This document shows, piece by piece, positions 1-10,016 of a stretch of 64,000 nucleotides of DNA (positions are counted from its first letter, which is position 1; each line of letters starts with the position of its first letter). The stretch covers positions 69,819,741 through 69,883,740 of the forward strand of contig CM041465.1 in the NCBI GenBank assembly GCA_023213395.1, read 5' to 3'. A program made the position numbers and the translations under genes. The DNA comes from Cycas panzhihuaensis. Taxonomy: Eukaryota; Cycadophyta. Below the pieces are notes generated by a model. It saw only the letters and a program-made list of their open reading frames with translations, did no database searches and was not told the origin of the DNA.

Positions 1-826
1 TATAAAGTGTCAAAATAAAAATGTACATGGTCAAGACTCAATGCTAGAATATGGAGGTTCTAATAGATTACCCCTTATAAAAACTTATCCTGTCTATCCC
101 AACCTCCCACACTTCTATACCACCAACAATGTTTTTTTCCATTAAGTCCTTCATATAATTCTACCCCCATTTCTGAACCCCCATTAAATTTTTTCAAATA
201 AAAAATGTCTATCCCTAATTCCACTTCTATTTCTTACCCAAAAAACTCTAGCGGCCCAACCAACACATTATTAATCCCAACCTCTATTCAAATCAATTTC
301 CAATCCTCATATACTTCTCACAATATATCTTTTTTATCCCTATTCTATACATTTACAAATCTATTATTAATCACCTCACAGAACCCACTCCTCCTTATGT
401 TATGCAATCACCAATGCACGATCCTTATGATCAATTCCTTTTCAAACTCCCAAAACCACATCATAATCTTCTACACAAAATCTGTCAATATTCTCACCAC
501 CTCTCATCCCCTAAGCGATGTTGTTTGAAGACAAAATTTGTGATCACCAAACAAAATCAAGGCTAAGCATCACCCACACCACATAGGTTCCAATATTGCT
601 TCCATGCAACACAAGGTACAATAGGTACCACGTATCAGACACAAGTATCAGTAGATTCAAGTTACATGACAAGTAGCTCCAACACAATGCATAAGTTAGG
701 ACCAAATTTCTATGATATACAGGACCTAGCAGCCAATGCATGGAAGAACTTTTCAAAGCAGTGCCAAGCAACTCTACATACAACTATCTATACTTTGAGG
801 GTGAAGTATTTCAAGGATATGGGAGT
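1..826. other. AT-rich stretch without a recognisable gene
   Basis: I see no gene family here. An open frame of 107 codons (205-528, + strand) is rich in Ser, Thr, Asn, Ile and Leu and looks like chance reading through AT-rich DNA. From about 545 to 800 the + strand reads as Gln/Ser/His-rich peptide broken by stops, which could be an eroded retroelement gag, but no motif confirms this. The stretch ends at a TG dinucleotide that may open an LTR at 827. Confidence 0.4.
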
Positions 827-1465
827 TGTTACATTCCTAAATTAAGAAGAGGTCAATATTTTTGGGAATAATGTGAAGTCGTTTTTTAGGAAGATAAAGG
901 AGGAATTATTTATTGTATATTTAATATGAAGTTGGTACTTTTAAGAGAACGAATTAGAAGACGGTTTTAGAGAGAGAAAAGGAAGTCTATAAATAGAGAA
1001 GCCTTATTCATTTGTGATTATCTTGAAGAATTACTTGTTTTTGGAGGAATTTTTGGCTAGTTTCCAATTCTTGTTAAAGACAGTTTTATACCTTTTTCTG
1101 GACGACTTACTTTATTATCTTTTGGCTGCCTATTTAAGGGTGGTTTTGGGCCTTATTAAGCATCACTAAAAAGAAGTCTTGCACTGCAATTATTTTTGGC
1201 CTTAGAGTAGCATCATGGAGGGCACCTCACCTTGAAGAGGGATCATTTTTCAACAAAAATTGCAGGAGTGTCTGGTAACTTTGTATATATTCTTTTGGCT
1301 TCACTTTTATGCATTTTACCTTCTGCATTAGAGACATTATACAATAGTTATAATTCATTATTAGTGCTACAATTTCCACCTTACAAGTATATTTTTAGGG
1401 ATTGTTATCTATTTCTAGAGTTTATGTTCATAAATCCTACATAAAAGAGCTGTAAGATTGCTACA
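827..1465 (+). repeat. LTR of Gypsy fragment L (5' LTR)
   Basis: The stretch starts with TGTTAC and ends with CTACA. Two bases later comes a primer-binding site (1468), and then a gag start. A TATA-like tataaatagagaagcc lies near 987-1002, as expected for the promoter in the U3/R part of an LTR. No second copy of this LTR is in the window, so the left boundary is inferred from the TG start only. The length, 639 bp, is ordinary for plant Gypsy LTRs. Confidence 0.55.
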
Positions 1466-1467
1466 AG

Positions 1468-1481
1468 TGGTATCAAAGCCT
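1468..1481 (+). other. primer-binding site of element L (tRNA-Met type)
   Basis: TGGTATCAAAGCCT differs by one base from the plant initiator tRNA-Met complement TGGTATCAGAGCC. It sits two bases (AG) after the proposed LTR end. The same AG spacer occurs in element K. Confidence 0.75.
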
Positions 1482-1545
1482 CGTTTCGAAGACGGGTTAG
1501 AAGAAGTTTTCACAAAAAATATCTTACATAAATTTTTTATTAGGA

Positions 1546-1713
1546 ATGGAATTGAGGTCAAGGAAAAAACTTTCATCCAACAAAATGGTGAATCAACCAT
1601 CAGAAACAGTGGTAGATGTATCACGTCACGTTGACACTATTATCAACGATTTAGCACAAATAAAAATGGATATTCAGCTTCTTGCGAACACAATCATGGG
1701 AAGGAAAAAATAA
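1546..1713 (+). pseudogene. Gypsy gag N-terminus, truncated (element L)
   Basis: This is a 55-codon ORF starting at the first ATG after the primer-binding site. It resembles the start of the gag of element K on the opposite strand (8793 downward). Both share MELRxRKxLxxxKMVNxP followed by a D-x-(A/S)-R-(R/H)-VDT stretch and a short coiled-coil-like segment. Gag would form the virus-like particle shell. The frame ends at TAA (1711), and element H begins at 1735, so the rest of gag and all of pol are missing. The N-terminal match to K is clear; family naming beyond Gypsy is not possible. Confidence 0.6.
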
Positions 1714-1734
1714 ATAGGTCCATCTAGATATTAG

Positions 1735-1926
1735 TGTTAAACTGAATTTAGGAGACAGATAGGCTTATGAGAAAACTCAACATCAGTTATTGAGAGAATG
1801 ATTTCCTTAAGTACATGAAGTGGTTGGTAATGGTTAATTTTTGGTATATAACCAACCTCTGACATTATGACACGTGTCATGATTATGTATGTTAATTACA
1901 TCATGATAAAACATTACCTTCTAACA
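1735..1926 (-). repeat. 3' LTR of Copia element H
   Basis: Read on the - strand it starts TGTTAGAAGGTAATG and ends AACA, directly after a purine-rich tract. It resembles the opening of the LTR of F at 51575 (TGTTAGAATGTAATGTTTTATC), which supports the two being one family. The - strand also has a TATA-like ttatatacc. It is 192 bp long against 227 bp in F. The bases at 1730-1734 (ATTAG) could be the target duplication, but the other end of H is lost. Confidence 0.7.
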
Positions 1927-1938
1927 CCCTCCCTTAAT
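1927..1938 (-). other. polypurine tract of element H
   Basis: On the - strand the sequence reads acattaagggaggg immediately before the LTR start TGTTAG. It is the plus-strand primer site for reverse transcription. The same tract precedes the 3' LTR of A at 41875-41885. Confidence 0.7.
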
Positions 1939-3075
1939 GTTTTATCTCTTTTAAGCCTATCTTGTCTCTCAAGTACTGAAATTTTTCCTTTCCCAACGAC
2001 TTGGTCAACAGATCTGCAATTTGTTCTGTAGTAGAACAATATTCTAATCGGATTTCTTTGTTATGGGCTTTTTCCCTTATAAAATGATGGTGGACTTGAA
2101 TGCGCTTAGTTCTTGCATAGAGAATTGGATTTTTAGTCAACTTGATAGTACTTTGATTGTCACAGTATAATGTTGTTGCAATGTTTTGAGGATGATTCAA
2201 GTCAACCAGGAGCTGCCTAAGCCAGACTGCTTCACAGGCCGCAGTTACTGCAACTTTGTATTATGCTTCGGTTGAGGAGAGTGCGACAGTCGATTGTTTT
2301 TTGCTACACCAGGATATTGTTGCTGATCCTAGAAGGAAACAATAGCCACTGGTTGATTTTCTTTGACTTTTATCTCCTGCCCAATCTAAATCACAGTACC
2401 CAATGAGCTCCATTGATTCTTTCTATGAGTAGATTAATTGTAGTTCAATTGTTCCCGCAAATATCTCAATATCTTCCAAGTTGCCTTCCAATGTCTTATT
2501 CTAGGTTCCTGCATATACCTGGAAAGTATTCCGACTGAGTAGGATATGTCAGGTCTAGTAGCTGTAAGATAGACCAAACTGTCGACCAATTGTCTGTATA
2601 GAATTGCATCAATTGCCTGTTCTCCTTCATCTAGTACCAAGTTGCAATTAATTTCCATGGGGGTAGCACATGGATTGCAGTCTGCCATTCCAAATTTTTC
2701 CAACAGTATGTATTTACTTTGCGAGATGGAGATATATTCTCTCCGTTGATCTACTTCTAATCCTAGGTAATAATTGAGAGGACCAAGATCGGTCATTTCA
2801 AATTTCATTTGTAGTTGTTCTTTTATTTCTATGATTGACTTGTCATTGTTTCCTGTCAAAATCATGTCATCTACATACACAGCAATTACGGTAACTTGAT
2901 CACCCTTTTTTTTTGTATATAGACTGGAATCTGAGCTGCAACGTTGAAAACCATTATTACACAAATGTTGATCCAACTTGGCATACCAAGCACGAGGAGC
3001 TTGCTTTAATCCATACAGTGCCTTTTCAACTTGCACACCAAATGTTCTTGATCCAACTTGGTTGGTTGGGATGAA
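1934..3075 (-). pseudogene. Copia RT C-terminal half and RNase H (element H)
   Basis: The - strand reads, in order, the RT core [14 protein letters not shown] (about 3020-2980), the catalytic YVDDM (about 2877-2863) and the Copia marker LVYLTATRPDISYSVG. RNase H follows (2430-1934) with YCDNQST and the C-terminal KEIRLEYCSTTEQIADLLTK. The protein is closest to element F at 63.4 kb (shared LDQHLCxNGFQRCSS). Breaks include a stop near 2434, stops around 2250-2400 and a one-base frame change near 3036 just before KALYGLK. Gag, protease, integrase and the first half of RT are absent. Upstream of about 3075 the similarity to F is lost, which marks the truncation point. It is a dead 3' fragment, not a functional gene. 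Confidence 0.85.
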
Positions 3076-4219
3076 TTAGCAATCGCATGTGTTGCAGGAT
3101 CCTTATATGATAAAGAAGCCAAGAACAACATGCGATCACAATGTAATAAAGGTGAGTTCATTCTATGAAAACCAAAGATTTCTATCGGGGGGATTGATAC
3201 GCCAAACATCACCACCAACCACCAGCCCAGAGACATAGAAGAACGACAAGAGGATTGTGAGTCTTAGTTTTTGTTTTATTTGGTCATTGATATTTCAGAG
3301 CAAAAGCTAAGAGCTTTGTAGTAAATCAATTACTTCAAACTTTTCTGTTTTGATGGTTAAAGAATCCAAGAGGGAACAGTTTTTCAAACTTATATTATAA
3401 CATCTTTTGGTGAGATTAATGCAAGCATGATCGATATTGAAGTAACTAGGTTGAGATATATTGTTTGGAGTGTATTGTGATGTGAGAGAGCAGTGTTATC
3501 ATGTTTTATTCATCAACAAAGGTCTATTTTCAACATGTAATGATGCAATATGAAGTGTTTGTTGAGGTTATAATGTGTGTGTTGTACATGGGAAGTGAGA
3601 CGACATTAAGTCATGTTGAGGTGTATGTATTTGGCACTCTATTAGTGATGTGAGGTATATGATGGTGATTGTTTAATGGGAATTTGAGTGCTTTCTTACA
3701 TGTGTTCGTATGAGAGAGTTATTATGATGATGACATAGTATGGTGATGAAGCGATAGTGCATATGTTTGCATGAATGAGTTGGATGGCATATGGCAACTT
3801 AGTGTTTCTTGGAATGTGATTTACTTGAAGGAGCTTTATAGACATGATAAGGCAATTTGAGGACAAGGAAGATAGTGATATAAGGCGATGAGATGCTTGT
3901 GAGGCTACACGACAAGATTGGATGTTTGCTGGGCATGTTTAAGGATGAGATTAGGCATGTTTGATGATGTGTTCTAATTGATTGAATGGGCAAAGAAAGA
4001 TGAGTATTTGTTGAAGTTACCTGAGTTGCAAATGTTATGGCATGAGTTGTGTTTTGGACAATTAAGTGAAGTGTGATGTGCCTTTGCGATTTAATGGTGA
4101 CGTGAAGCAATAATGTGATGATGAACTCAGTGATGTAAGGAACATGAGACATGAGAAAGTTTGATGAGATTGATTAATGGGTGAGTTAGTTGATTGAAAA
4201 AGGGACGTGGTGTTTTGAG
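3076..4219 (+). other. untranslated leader of the pol-less element (copy 1)
   Basis: I see no coding region. From about 3178 it resembles the internal leader of element C (tttctatcggKgKgat at 3178 and 34128). The match is clear near 3798-3830 (tggaatgtgat) and 3989-4080 (gcaaagaaagatgag; atggcatgagttgtgtttt). No 5' LTR or primer-binding site is recognisable, so this copy is truncated on the left, next to the truncated end of H. The sequence is GT-rich, with many short gatg and gtgatg words, as in C. Confidence 0.6.
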
Positions 4220-5281
4220 ATGGCATTTACAATCATGGAGGATAATGATGTGGTTATGTATGTTCCTGAAACAAATGAATACTACCTAAGGGATTCGTTT
4301 CTTCCAGTACCTAAGTGTAATGGTGAAGACTACTTCTTTTGGACAATTAAAATGAGATGTTTATTCATAGCTAGAGGTTTGTGGAAGATTGTTACTGATG
4401 AATATGATGTCCCTAAGGATGAAGAAGAAAAGGAAATGCTTGAAAAGAAAGACAGAAAGGCATTCATTATGATCCGTGCCGCATTCAACAAGGTTGATCT
4501 TCCTTTCGAATACCATTTTCTCATTCCTATGATTCTACATGCAAGTACTGCTAAAGAAGCTTGGGATTTTCTAAGGGAAGTATTTGAACAAACTCCTGAA
4601 GAGACACAACGAATGATTGGAAAGGCAATTAAGGCTAGTTATGGTTATGGCATAGGCACAATGAATGAAGAAAATATCATCACCACTAATAAAACGACAT
4701 GTCAAGATGAAGAATGTATGAGTACTAATGAAATTTCTACTGAATGTAAAGAAACGATGGTTGAATGTATTGATAAGACTACAACTACTAATGAAGATGT
4801 TGAAAGTGATGAGTTGATAAAGGTTTATATAGATGACACCATGATTTCAAGAGAAATTGAATATGAATCCGATGGTCCTATAAAGGATGAATCTTATATT
4901 GATGATATTCCTACTTTAAGTATTGATTCAAGTTTGAATGATGTTCCTTCTTTGAGTATTGATTCAAGTTCAAAGAGTATGCAAGTTGATCAAGATTCCG
5001 CTCCAAAGGTTGAAGAAATCACTGTTGTACATGATGATCAAGAACTTATACATGATAATGATGACAAGCAAGTTGTGTTTGAAGAAGGTTACTTACAGGA
5101 TCCTCATCAAAATCAGACTAGACCGGCCATAATGAAAAATCAGGATTTGCACTTGTTAGAGCAGTTACATCAACGTCATCATTACAGAATTGAAGATGGA
5201 AATCAAGCTGCGGATATCATCTTACAAAGGCATCAGTACAGAATCATAGATGAAAATCAAAATGAAGACATCATTCTATAG
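4220..5281 (+). CDS. intact gag-like protein of a pol-less LTR element (copy 1)
   Basis: This is a 353-residue open frame. The ATG at 4220 is chosen because the sister copy C has the same ATG; an in-frame TTG lies 30 bases upstream. Residues about 15-140 resemble the Copia-type gag core (DUF4219/UBN2-like): CNGEDYFFWTIKMRCLF, then LWKIVT, and later KEAWDFLREVFEQTPEE. No CCHC zinc knuckle, protease, integrase or RT follows; the 3' LTR begins 117 bases after the stop. The C-terminal half is acidic and Ser/Asp-rich and ends in an 18-codon repeat. By family it would package RNA in particles supplied with enzymes by another element; that is inference. It is the longest unbroken retroelement frame in the window. 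It could alternatively be an old host gene captured by the element. Confidence 0.7.
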   Translation: MAFTIMEDNDVVMYVPETNEYYLRDSFLPVPKCNGEDYFFWTIKMRCLFIARGLWKIVTDEYDVPKDEEEKEMLEKKDRKAFIMIRAAFNKVDLPFEYHFLIPMILHASTAKEAWDFLREVFEQTPEETQRMIGKAIKASYGYGIGTMNEENIITTNKTTCQDEECMSTNEISTECKETMVECIDKTTTTNEDVESDELIKVYIDDTMISREIEYESDGPIKDESYIDDIPTLSIDSSLNDVPSLSIDSSSKSMQVDQDSAPKVEEITVVHDDQELIHDNDDKQVVFEEGYLQDPHQNQTRPAIMKNQDLHLLEQLHQRHHYRIEDGNQAADIILQRHQYRIIDENQNEDIIL

Positions 5282-5340
5282 CATAAACATCACTACAAGA
5301 TTGAAGACAAGGATCAAGTTGAAGACATCATTCTCAAGAC
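5173..5340 (+). repeat. three tandem 18-19-codon repeats at the end of the gag-like ORF
   Basis: Three units read H-(H/Q)-Y-(R/K)-I followed by an acidic stretch ending in D-I-I-L. They start at about 5176, 5230 and 5287, roughly 54-57 bases apart. The stop TAG at 5279 falls at the end of the second unit, so the third unit is untranslated in this copy. Copy C lacks the whole repeat block. Confidence 0.75.
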
Positions 5341-5397
5341 ATTTCCAAGGATAAAGCGTTGCAAATACAAATGACCCAAATGTGCATTAAAGGGGAG

Positions 5398-5621
5398 TGT
5401 TGGAATATTGATAATGCACATTTGTTTTGTCCCACATGCAAGTGGGTTCCACTCTCACTATATTGACATGTATTATAAATACACAATATTGTGTATCATA
5501 TTGTATCTCTTGTAATGATGTTTTGTTAATACAATGGAGGTACCTTAAGGGTACCGTTCGATCTTGTGGAGGTGCTTTTGTTCTGTTTACGAATATCTTA
5601 TTGCAGGTTTGATTTTCAGCA
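5398..5621 (+). repeat. 3' LTR of the pol-less element (copy 1)
   Basis: This 224-bp stretch starts TGTTGGAATATTGATAATGC after a purine tract (ggggag) and ends in CAGCA. It matches the two 224-bp LTRs of element C at 33866-34089 and 37447-37670. It contains tattataaatacacaa, a likely TATA box (about 5470-5485), and later gtaccttaagggtacc, a near palindrome shared by all three LTRs. Confidence 0.85.
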
Positions 5622-6995
5622 TATCAATGTTCCTTCTTGAATCCTTGGAGTATCTATTGAGATGTTGGATCTTCCTTGTATTCTTGTGCCAGCGCTTGTG
5701 TCCAATTAGGTTTGACCGCTAAAGTTGCCTAGCATGTCGATTGTTCTAAAATCCCGAATGATGCATATGCAACCATGTTCTCCTTTCCCTTTCTATAGAT
5801 GATACCTAAATTGAAGGACTGTAGATTACTTACACATTTTTGTTATTCGTCTGATAAGGAACTTTAATTGAGGAAATACCTGAGGCTATCATGATTCATC
5901 TTGACCAAGAATTTGTTGCCTAGGAAATATTGTGGCATTGGTGGATGGAATGCATAATTACAACCATTTCCTTTTCGTAAATATGTTTCAATCTTTCTTG
6001 TGCATTTAGTTTTTTACTTTCATAAGCTATGGACCATTGATTCTAAAGAAGAACTTCACCTAATCCTACTTTGGATGCATCACATTCCAGAATGAATGAT
6101 TGACAAAAGTTCAACATGGCTAAAACGGGGGCTGTGACCGTGGAATTCTTTAATGCTCAGAAAGCCCTTTCTACTAGATCATGCCAAATGAATGCTTCCT
6201 TCTTTGTGAGGTCAATCAAGAGTGTTGTTATGCTTGCATATCCTTTAATAAAGCATCGGAAGAATTTGGTTGCTCCTAGAAAACTTATGACACCTATGAC
6301 ATTGATTGGAGTAGGCCAATCTACAATGGATTAGACCTCTTGGGGATCTATCTTGACTCCATCCTAGGTGCTGATACAACCCAAGTATTCGGATTTTGTT
6401 TATCCAAAAGTGCATTTGGACTTGTTTGTGAAGAGTTGGTTTCCTTCCAGAACCTGCAATACCTCTCGCAAATGCTCGAAGTGGTCTTCCCATGTTCGGC
6501 TATAGATTATAATGTTATTGAAAAATACCGTAATAAATTTTCTGATATATGGCTTAAGTATTGTATTCAAAGTGCATTGGAAGGTTGCAGGCATATTAGT
6601 CAACCTAAATGGCATAACCCAAAATTCAAACAATCCTTCATATGTCTAAAAGGTTGTCTTGTATATGTCTCATCTTTGATGCGGATTTGGTAATATCCAA
6701 AGTAGAGATTCATCTTAGAGAAGAACTTGGTGCCATGTAATTCATCTAACAAATCATCAATCCACAATATTAGATACCTATTTTTTACTATTATTTAATT
6801 TAGAGCATGGTAGTCGACGCATATTCGATACAATCCATCCTTTTTCTTGATCAGAATAACTGGAGAAGCAAAGATACTAGAACTGGGTATGATGGCCCCT
6901 TATCGAAGCAAGTCCTTAGTGATTTATTTGATTTCCTTCTTAAATCAGTATGGATGTTTGTAAGCCTAGATGTTTACGAATGCAACTCTAGGTAC
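5622..6995 (-). pseudogene. Gypsy RT and RNase H, decayed (element K)
   Basis: Read on the - strand, RT segments include FFSKMNLYFGYYQIRIKDE (about 6730-6660), then VMPFRLTNMPATFQ (about 6620-6575). The catalytic box reads FFNNIIIYS (about 6525-6499), where the family has two Asp, so both active-site Asp are replaced by Asn. RNase H follows as FILECDASKVGLGEVLL and IAYESKKLNAQERLKHIYEKE (about 6105-5960). Frame changes and stops break it many times. It stops at the LTR of the pol-less element (5621), so integrase and the 3' LTR of K are missing. Asp-to-Asn by GAT-to-AAT on this strand is a C-to-T change on the other, as expected from decay of methylated cytosine. Confidence 0.8.
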
Positions 6996-7183
6996 TAGAT
7001 CTATTACTTGCTCGTTGTCGCGAGGTGGGGCTAGCCCCTTGGGAATGTCTTCAAAGACTCTGTTATGCTAGTCTATGATAGCACAAACTTCAAATGGGGC
7101 ATCTTGTTCTAAGATCTTATCACAAGATATGAGATATGCTAAGGGATTTTTCTTTAGCAACTTTCCCATGCGATGAGATGAGA

Positions 7184-7666
7184 CTAGTTGTGAAGGGTGT
7201 ATGGGTGGTGCTTGCAATTTGTATATGCCCCCTTTCTGGAAGAACTCACAAAGCGTATTCTACAATTAGTGACTATATTTCCTAAGTTTTGAAGCCATTG
7301 TACACTGAGTACTACATCAACAACTCCAATTGGCATGGCAAACATACATGTGCTCCATGAGTAATTAGAGATTTGAAGAAATACCTTGTTACAAAAACCC
7401 TTGCATGGCATATTGTTACCATTAGCAATCGCTACTTGGAATTATTTTAGTGGTTTGATTTGGAGGCCCAACATGATTACTGTTGGCCTACTAATGAAAT
7501 TGTATGTGTTGTTGCTATCAACTAAGACTGATACTTTGGCATTCTTAATGACCCCTTCAAAATGTAGTGTTTGAGGTGTAATTGTTGTTCTGGGGACTAC
7601 CTGTAATGATATTTGCACATTGTCAAGATCCGTTTCATTTAGTAATTCATCTATTTTTTGCTTCAT
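7184..7666 (-). pseudogene. Gypsy aspartic protease region (element K)
   Basis: On the - strand the open piece 7666-7442 contains VSVLVDSNNTYNFIS, the retropepsin active-site segment whose family form is DSG(S/A)T; Gly and Ser are changed to Asn. A second open piece (7411-7184) contains MPIGVVDVVLSVQWLQNLGN, the usual D-(V/I)-x-L-G-x-x-WL segment that follows protease in plant Gypsy elements. The protease would cut the Gag-Pol polyprotein. It lies between zinc knuckle and RT, the normal order. The 6996-7183 stretch is the protease-RT linker with no clear motif. Confidence 0.75.
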
Positions 7667-7688
7667 CCTCCTCTAGGGATTGCACCTC

Positions 7689-8837
7689 TTATGGTTGCTC
7701 CTCTTGTACTGGCATGTCCAACTCTTCATTATTAAGCATAAAGACTTTCTTTGTCAAATGCATATGATCGCAATTCCATTCGTTGTTGCAGTTGAAACAT
7801 GCTCCTCTTTGAAGGTGTTTTTCCTTTGACAACTTGTTTTCTATAGGACTACCTTCCTTATGTTCCCTTAAAGGCATATTGACGTCAGTCCTTGGCAATT
7901 GCCAATTCGGTTTGTTGTCTTGTCCTGTAAGCTTGAAGCAATCATCTCATCGTGCATAATTTTGGCGTGTTTTCGGAAACTCTACCTCTATGTTACATGC
8001 TAGATGAATTGCACCCTCAGAGGTCCCACATTCAATGTTTTGAGCTAGAACTTGATAGTACATTTGAGGCCTACGATTTATACTTCTAGTAATAAGTCCA
8101 AGTTGATTTTAAATGTCATCATGCTCTGTAGATTTTGAAATTCTTCTATGTAAGCTAAGACAATATTGGTTTGTTGTTGTGTCAACTGGGAGAAATAAAC
8201 CCTACTCCAAGTGTCCACATATTGTTCTATAAATAAGGATTTTAGGAAATCTCAATTGTAGTGATTTGTTCCATGATAATCCTTGCTCCACCAACAAACC
8301 ATCTGATGTTTTCCCACATAGATGAAGGGACATAGCCAATATTTTGTCTTCTTCTTATCTCGATTGCATTTCAAAATACAGATCCATCTAGATGATCCAA
8401 CTTCAAATGTTTTTTGATTTATCTACGTCAAATTTTTCTAAAAGGAATTTGGAATTCCTAAGACCATGGTTAGTTCTAATCCTCTTATCCTCTCTTTCTT
8501 TTTTGAGGCGAGAATACTTCTCATTGTTGGAGGGTATGTCATCCTTGTTGTCATCAGATTTAAACCTTCATAATCCTTGCATGCCCTTATGCATGACATC
8601 AAATTTTCTCCCAACCTCTTTGTTTCGAATTTTTATTTCTAACCTCATCTTTTCAAGTTGAGTTACTACTTCATTCTTTATTTGATTGTGTACGTTAACC
8701 ATTTTGTTGTTTAAAGTATCCACTCTTCGAGCAATGTCTTCTATTATTACTAAAGGGTTGTTCACCATCTTACTTGGTGCAAGTGTCTTCCTAAATCTTA
8801 ATTCCATTCTAGGAAAGAAATTTTGACCCTTTTTCAC
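7689..8837 (-). pseudogene. Gypsy gag with zinc-knuckle remnant (element K)
   Basis: The - strand gag begins at the ATG near 8807 with MELRFRKTLAPSKMVNNP, shared with element L. Several stops and frame changes lie between 8568 and 7900. Near its end it has CFNCNNEWNCDHMH (about 7803-7760), matching the C-x2-C start of the plant Gypsy zinc knuckle (CFxCGxKWxxGHxC) but missing the last Cys. The product would be the particle shell and RNA-binding protein. Weak Gln/Lys-rich helical segments follow the start. It is certainly a pseudogene. Confidence 0.7.
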
Positions 8838-9106
8838 TAAGATACCTCTGATATTTGCTACTGGATTGTTGTTTGCAGCATATTACTCACTGAAAAAAAA
8901 AATATCCAATAAATTTTTACTTTTGACTAGCAATTTTTTTATTTTCAAAATATAAAATTCTAGAAATTTCAAAATTTCTAACTGTAGAAGCAGATTCTGG
9001 TTGAAGAATTTTGATTTTTGATTAAGAATTTCATATGTCCATCTTGTTGAAATGAGTGTGGTCACTAAAAACCTTGATTTTCATAATTGAATGGCCTTGA
9101 TAATGA

Positions 9107-9119
9107 GGCTCTAATACCA
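9107..9119 (-). other. primer-binding site of element K (tRNA-Met type)
   Basis: The - strand reads TGGTATTAGAGCC, one base from the initiator tRNA-Met complement. It lies two bases (AG) inside the LTR end, as in element L. Confidence 0.75.
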
Positions 9120-9121
9120 CT

Positions 9122-9523
9122 TGTGGGAATTCCAACTGGAACTCACACAAAATCAACAAAATGACATAGATATATACTATTGAAAACTAATTTATAGCAA
9201 TAATAATGAACCACAAATGCACAAATCTAAAATAAAACTTTGGAATTACACCAATTGCATTTAATCCATGCAAATCAAATAGTCTCGAATAAACATATCA
9301 AATATTGAATTTTATAGAAAGTCTCCTATTTCAGGCAAGGTGTCCTCCAGTTACAATCTCAACTAGGAGTAAAAAATGATAGCCTTGAATCTCTTGTAAT
9401 GATGATTTACAAATGGGGCGAGAAGCCCATTTTATAGATGTAATAAATGACATGAATGGAAGTCAGTTTTTCAAAAGAGGAAGTTAGTTATTTATAGAGA
9501 GAAAAGACATGCTTACAACTTCT
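9122..9523 (-). repeat. 5' LTR of Gypsy element K, inner part
   Basis: On the - strand the LTR ends GGAATTCCCACA just before the primer-binding site. It is interrupted at 9523 by element I, whose duplicated target is CTTCT (9519-9523 and 24060-24064). The LTR resumes at 24065. A TATA-like tctataaataact lies near 9492-9504 on the - strand. Confidence 0.7.
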
Positions 9524-10010
9524 TGAAAGAGAAAAATAACAATGCACAAACACTAAACAAGCAATGAAGCCAAGAGAGAGTACAAGATGGCAACACAAAC
9601 TTTTACGTAGAAAACCTTAGCAGAGTGCCAAGGTAAAAAAACACCGGGCAAAGGTCTCTCATTTATTAGCAACAAAATCAAAAGTGTATATATATATGTG
9701 TGTGTATGTGTGTTCATCTCATAGATACAACAACTCAATCGGACTTATATAACAAAAACAACAACTACAAAACTGTGCTAAGAAAAAAAAAAAAGCACCC
9801 AAAAAAGGGCGCCAAAGTTCAAAATTTTCTCCATCTGCAACCTATCAGCCGTATCGTGGCCTAATAGTTGCAAGCAACTTTCAACTACCTAGGGGGTCAA
9901 CAACCTGCCCCATGGGACCCCCTAGCAATTTTTGCACCCGGAAAGGAAAATTTTACACATCAACTATACAGTCATCATGTTAAAAACTAGAATTGACTTC
10001 ACATCCAACA
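9524..10010 (-). repeat. 3' LTR of element I (long form)
   Basis: This is a 487-bp LTR. On the - strand it starts TGTTGGATGTGAAGTCAATTC, preceded by the purine tract aagtgggaga (10011-10020). Its outer end matches the 5' LTR at 23920 over about 110 bases. A (TA)n(TG)n microsatellite at about 9687-9716 lies in the part that the 5' LTR lacks. Confidence 0.9.
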
Positions 10011-10016
10011 TTCTCC

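Noticed and set aside
205-528. 107-codon open frame near the left end
   Set aside because: Simple AT-rich composition, no motif, no neighbour context; taken as chance.
3006-3236. 76-codon frame (- strand) next to the RT of H
   Set aside because: Only its last part (QEHLVCK) belongs to RT in a shifted frame; the rest matches nothing and crosses the truncation point.
4220-5281. Cellular gene for the 353-residue protein
   Set aside because: Its placement before an LTR, its second copy between two LTRs, and its Copia gag-like core make a retroelement gene the better reading, though an old capture cannot be excluded.
9687-9716. TA/TG microsatellite as a regulatory site
   Set aside because: Ordinary slippage tract inside an LTR, missing from the partner LTR by deletion.
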